Below, piece by piece: positions 6,562 to 7,742 of a stretch of 7,742 bases of DNA. Source of the stretch: Synergistaceae bacterium (GTDB lineage Bacteria; Synergistota; Synergistia; Synergistales; Aminobacteriaceae); NCBI GenBank assembly GCA_017447325.1, contig JAFSNU010000417.1:1-7742 (forward strand). The letters run 5' to 3'. The notes below the pieces were generated by a model that was not told where the DNA came from, searched no databases, and saw only the letters and a list, made by a program, of their open reading frames with translations. The position numbers and the translations under genes are program-made. How positions within the stretch are numbered: position 1 is the first letter of the stretch; every line of letters starts with the position of its first letter.

Positions 6562-6610
6562 CAAATTTTAAAAATTTTACTAAGCGTTAGGGCTGATTTT
6601 TTATAAACTA

Positions 6611-6619
6611 TGTTAAAAT
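6611..6619 (+). promoter_or_regulatory. Extended -10 promoter of the SurA-like gene
   Basis: TGTTAAAAT on the plus strand has the extended TGn and a -10 matching five of six bases. The -35 is poor. The predicted start near 6626 gives a leader of about 30 nt before the TTG start codon. Confidence 0.45.
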
Positions 6620-6643
6620 TTAAAAAAATTATTAATTTATGAA

Positions 6644-6649
6644 AGAGGG
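6644..6649 (+). promoter_or_regulatory. Shine-Dalgarno that sets a TTG start
   Basis: AGAGGG ends 7 nt before the TTG at 6657-6659. This ideal spacing supports TTG over the in-frame ATG at 6681, which has no such motif. Confidence 0.65.
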
Positions 6650-6656
6650 ATTTTAA

Positions 6657-7742
6657 TTGCTTAAGAAATTGAGAACGCAGATGAGATTTATAATGATAGT
6701 CGTCGTCGTTGCGTTTTTGCTTTCAACGCTTTTAATGTACGAAGGACGCAGCCGCAGAACTCCCCGCGTCAATGCAGACGGAACTATGTCCGACTACGAA
6801 GTCGCGCAGGTGAACGGACGCGCTCTCATGCGTTCGGAGCTTGAAAATCGTTTGAGACAGTACGCAGGCAGCTTAAATCAGCGTGATTTAACTTCACGCG
6901 ACATGCCGGCGGTTTACAAGACTGTCTTAGACCAGTATGTTTTGGAGTCTCAGCTGGCTCGCGAGGTCGAGGCGCAGGGAATAAGGGTCAGCGACGCAGA
7001 AGCCGACGCCGCAATGAAAGCTCAGGCCGACAGATATTTTGTCACGCGTGAAGATTTTTATCAGTACTTAGCACAGCGCGGCATTAAGCAGGACGATTAC
7101 AAAAAGAGTTTAGCAAGACAGATGGCCAGCGACGCTTTAGTCAGGAATGCAATAGGCCAGATAGTCATCAGCGACGATGCGACGGCAGAATTTTACGACA
7201 CGATGAAAGGCTTATTATTTTTCAGCCCGTCCGGTTTCATGGTCTATCTTGCGAATTTGGAGAGCAGCGCGGACGCCGAAGCTTTGCGCGAGGATTTAGT
7301 CGGCGGCAAGAGCTGGACTGAAGCGATCTCGAACGACAAATTTGTAAACGTGAGCGCAAATAATTTAACGCGCGAGCCGATTTTTATTTCCGGCGTATCG
7401 TTTAATTCAGTTGCATTATTGCCTATGGCGAGCCTTGACATCGGCGAAGTCAGCCCGGTGTTCTCACTCACGAGCGGAGATTACACGGTCGGCGTTAAGA
7501 CGGAAGTTGTGTCGGAGTCGTACAGGCCTTATGACGAAGTCAGCGGAGACATTAAGACGCTCTTGACTCAACAGGAAGAGCGCGTGAGACTTCAGGCGTT
7601 TTATAAATCTTTAACGGACAAGGCTCAGGTCGAGATATTTGACACGTCGTTGTTCCCGCAGCCGGAAGCTGAAGCCGAAGAGCCGGAGGCCGCGAGCGAG
7701 CCTGAAGTTAAAGAAGAGCCGAAGCCCGAAGCCGAAGTTAAA
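6657..7742 (+). CDS. Membrane-anchored SurA/PpiD-like protein, 3' end outside the window
   Basis: An open frame of 362 codons from TTG, still open at the right edge. Residues 1-10 are basic, and about 11-28 form one strongly hydrophobic helix (FIMIVVVVAFLLSTLLMY), giving a signal anchor with the rest outside the membrane. Residues about 45-165 look like a SurA/PpiD N-terminal chaperone domain: VAQVNGRALMRSELENRL, then a helix ending LDQYVLESQLAREVEAQGI and charged helices. Residues about 180-300 resemble a degenerate parvulin-type prolyl isomerase domain, with LDIGEVSPVF and SGDYTVGVKTEVV matching the typical late strands, but I cannot confirm the isomerase residues. From about 334 a tail of Glu, Pro, Ala and Lys starts and continues past the edge. 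The TTG start is favoured by AGAGGG at ideal spacing. It is transcribed divergently from the rpiB-upp operon. Likely role: a periplasmic folding factor. Family fairly sure, substrate unknown. Confidence 0.8.
   Translation, partial: MLKKLRTQMRFIMIVVVVAFLLSTLLMYEGRSRRTPRVNADGTMSDYEVAQVNGRALMRSELENRLRQYAGSLNQRDLTSRDMPAVYKTVLDQYVLESQLAREVEAQGIRVSDAEADAAMKAQADRYFVTREDFYQYLAQRGIKQDDYKKSLARQMASDALVRNAIGQIVISDDATAEFYDTMKGLLFFSPSGFMVYLANLESSADAEALREDLVGGKSWTEAISNDKFVNVSANNLTREPIFISGVSFNSVALLPMASLDIGEVSPVFSLTSGDYTVGVKTEVVSESYRPYDEVSGDIKTLLTQQEERVRLQAFYKSLTDKAQVEIFDTSLFPQPEAEAEEPEAASEPEVKEEPKPEAEVK

Larger units (their letters stand above)
6525..6597. repeat. 8-bp perfect inverted repeat in the divergent spacer
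   Basis: ATCAGCCC at 6525-6532 and its exact complement GGGCTGAT at 6590-6597, about 65 bp centre to centre. The left arm overlaps the G-run Shine-Dalgarno of rpiB-upp. The arms flank the most likely rpiB-upp promoter. If transcription began further upstream, the arms could pair in the RNA and hide the ribosome-binding site. If not, they could be paired protein-binding sites. An 8-bp match in 135 bp can also arise by chance. Confidence 0.35.

Noticed and set aside
6525..6604. Plus-strand intrinsic terminator formed by the inverted repeat followed by a T-run
   Set aside because: The loop would be 57 nt, no plus-strand gene ends upstream of it, and the likely plus-strand promoter lies downstream of it.
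7244..7471. Minus-strand open frame opposite the SurA-like gene
   Set aside because: The plus-strand frame is open for 362 codons with a good ribosome-binding site and domain content, so the opposite frame is a shadow.

Overview
The window looks like ordinary chromosome from an anaerobic, probably diderm bacterium with A+T-rich intergenic DNA. The rpiB-upp fusion, the wecA/wecB/murA cluster and a SurA-like protein encoded divergently fit the Synergistota best. That placement rests on remembered gene order and protein style, not on a search, so it is only moderately secure.

Layout. Bases 1-291 hold two full copies and one partial copy of a 122-125 bp tandem repeat rich in the pentamer CTTGC, with no convincing gene. 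From about 305 to 6521 everything reads on the minus strand. In order of transcription (high to low coordinates) the genes are a fused ribose-5-phosphate isomerase B/uracil phosphoribosyltransferase, a WecA/TagO-type GlcNAc-1-phosphate transferase, UDP-GlcNAc 2-epimerase (wecB), murA, a P-loop protein with an Asp23-like C-terminus, rpsO (S15) and rpmE (L31). An intrinsic terminator closes the series at 305-343. A promoter directly behind the P-loop gene and a 54-nt foldable leader make rpsO-rpmE a likely separate transcription unit. A 135-bp divergent spacer (6522-6656) separates this block from a plus-strand gene for a membrane-anchored SurA/PpiD-like protein, which runs off the right edge.

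How the genes fit together. UDP-GlcNAc links three of the enzymes. MurA commits it to peptidoglycan, WecB epimerises it to UDP-ManNAc, and the WecA-like protein loads a HexNAc-1-phosphate onto undecaprenyl phosphate for a surface glycan. The rpiB-upp protein supplies pentose-phosphate interconversion and UMP salvage. The SurA-like protein probably helps envelope proteins fold.

Nothing here is clearly a new defence or mobile system. The points most worth a second look are the rpsO leader hairpin, the tandem repeat array, the P-loop/Asp23-like architecture, the rpiB-upp fusion, and the unusual translation-start contexts (pure A/T leaders without a Shine-Dalgarno, or Shine-Dalgarno spacers of 13-17 nt).
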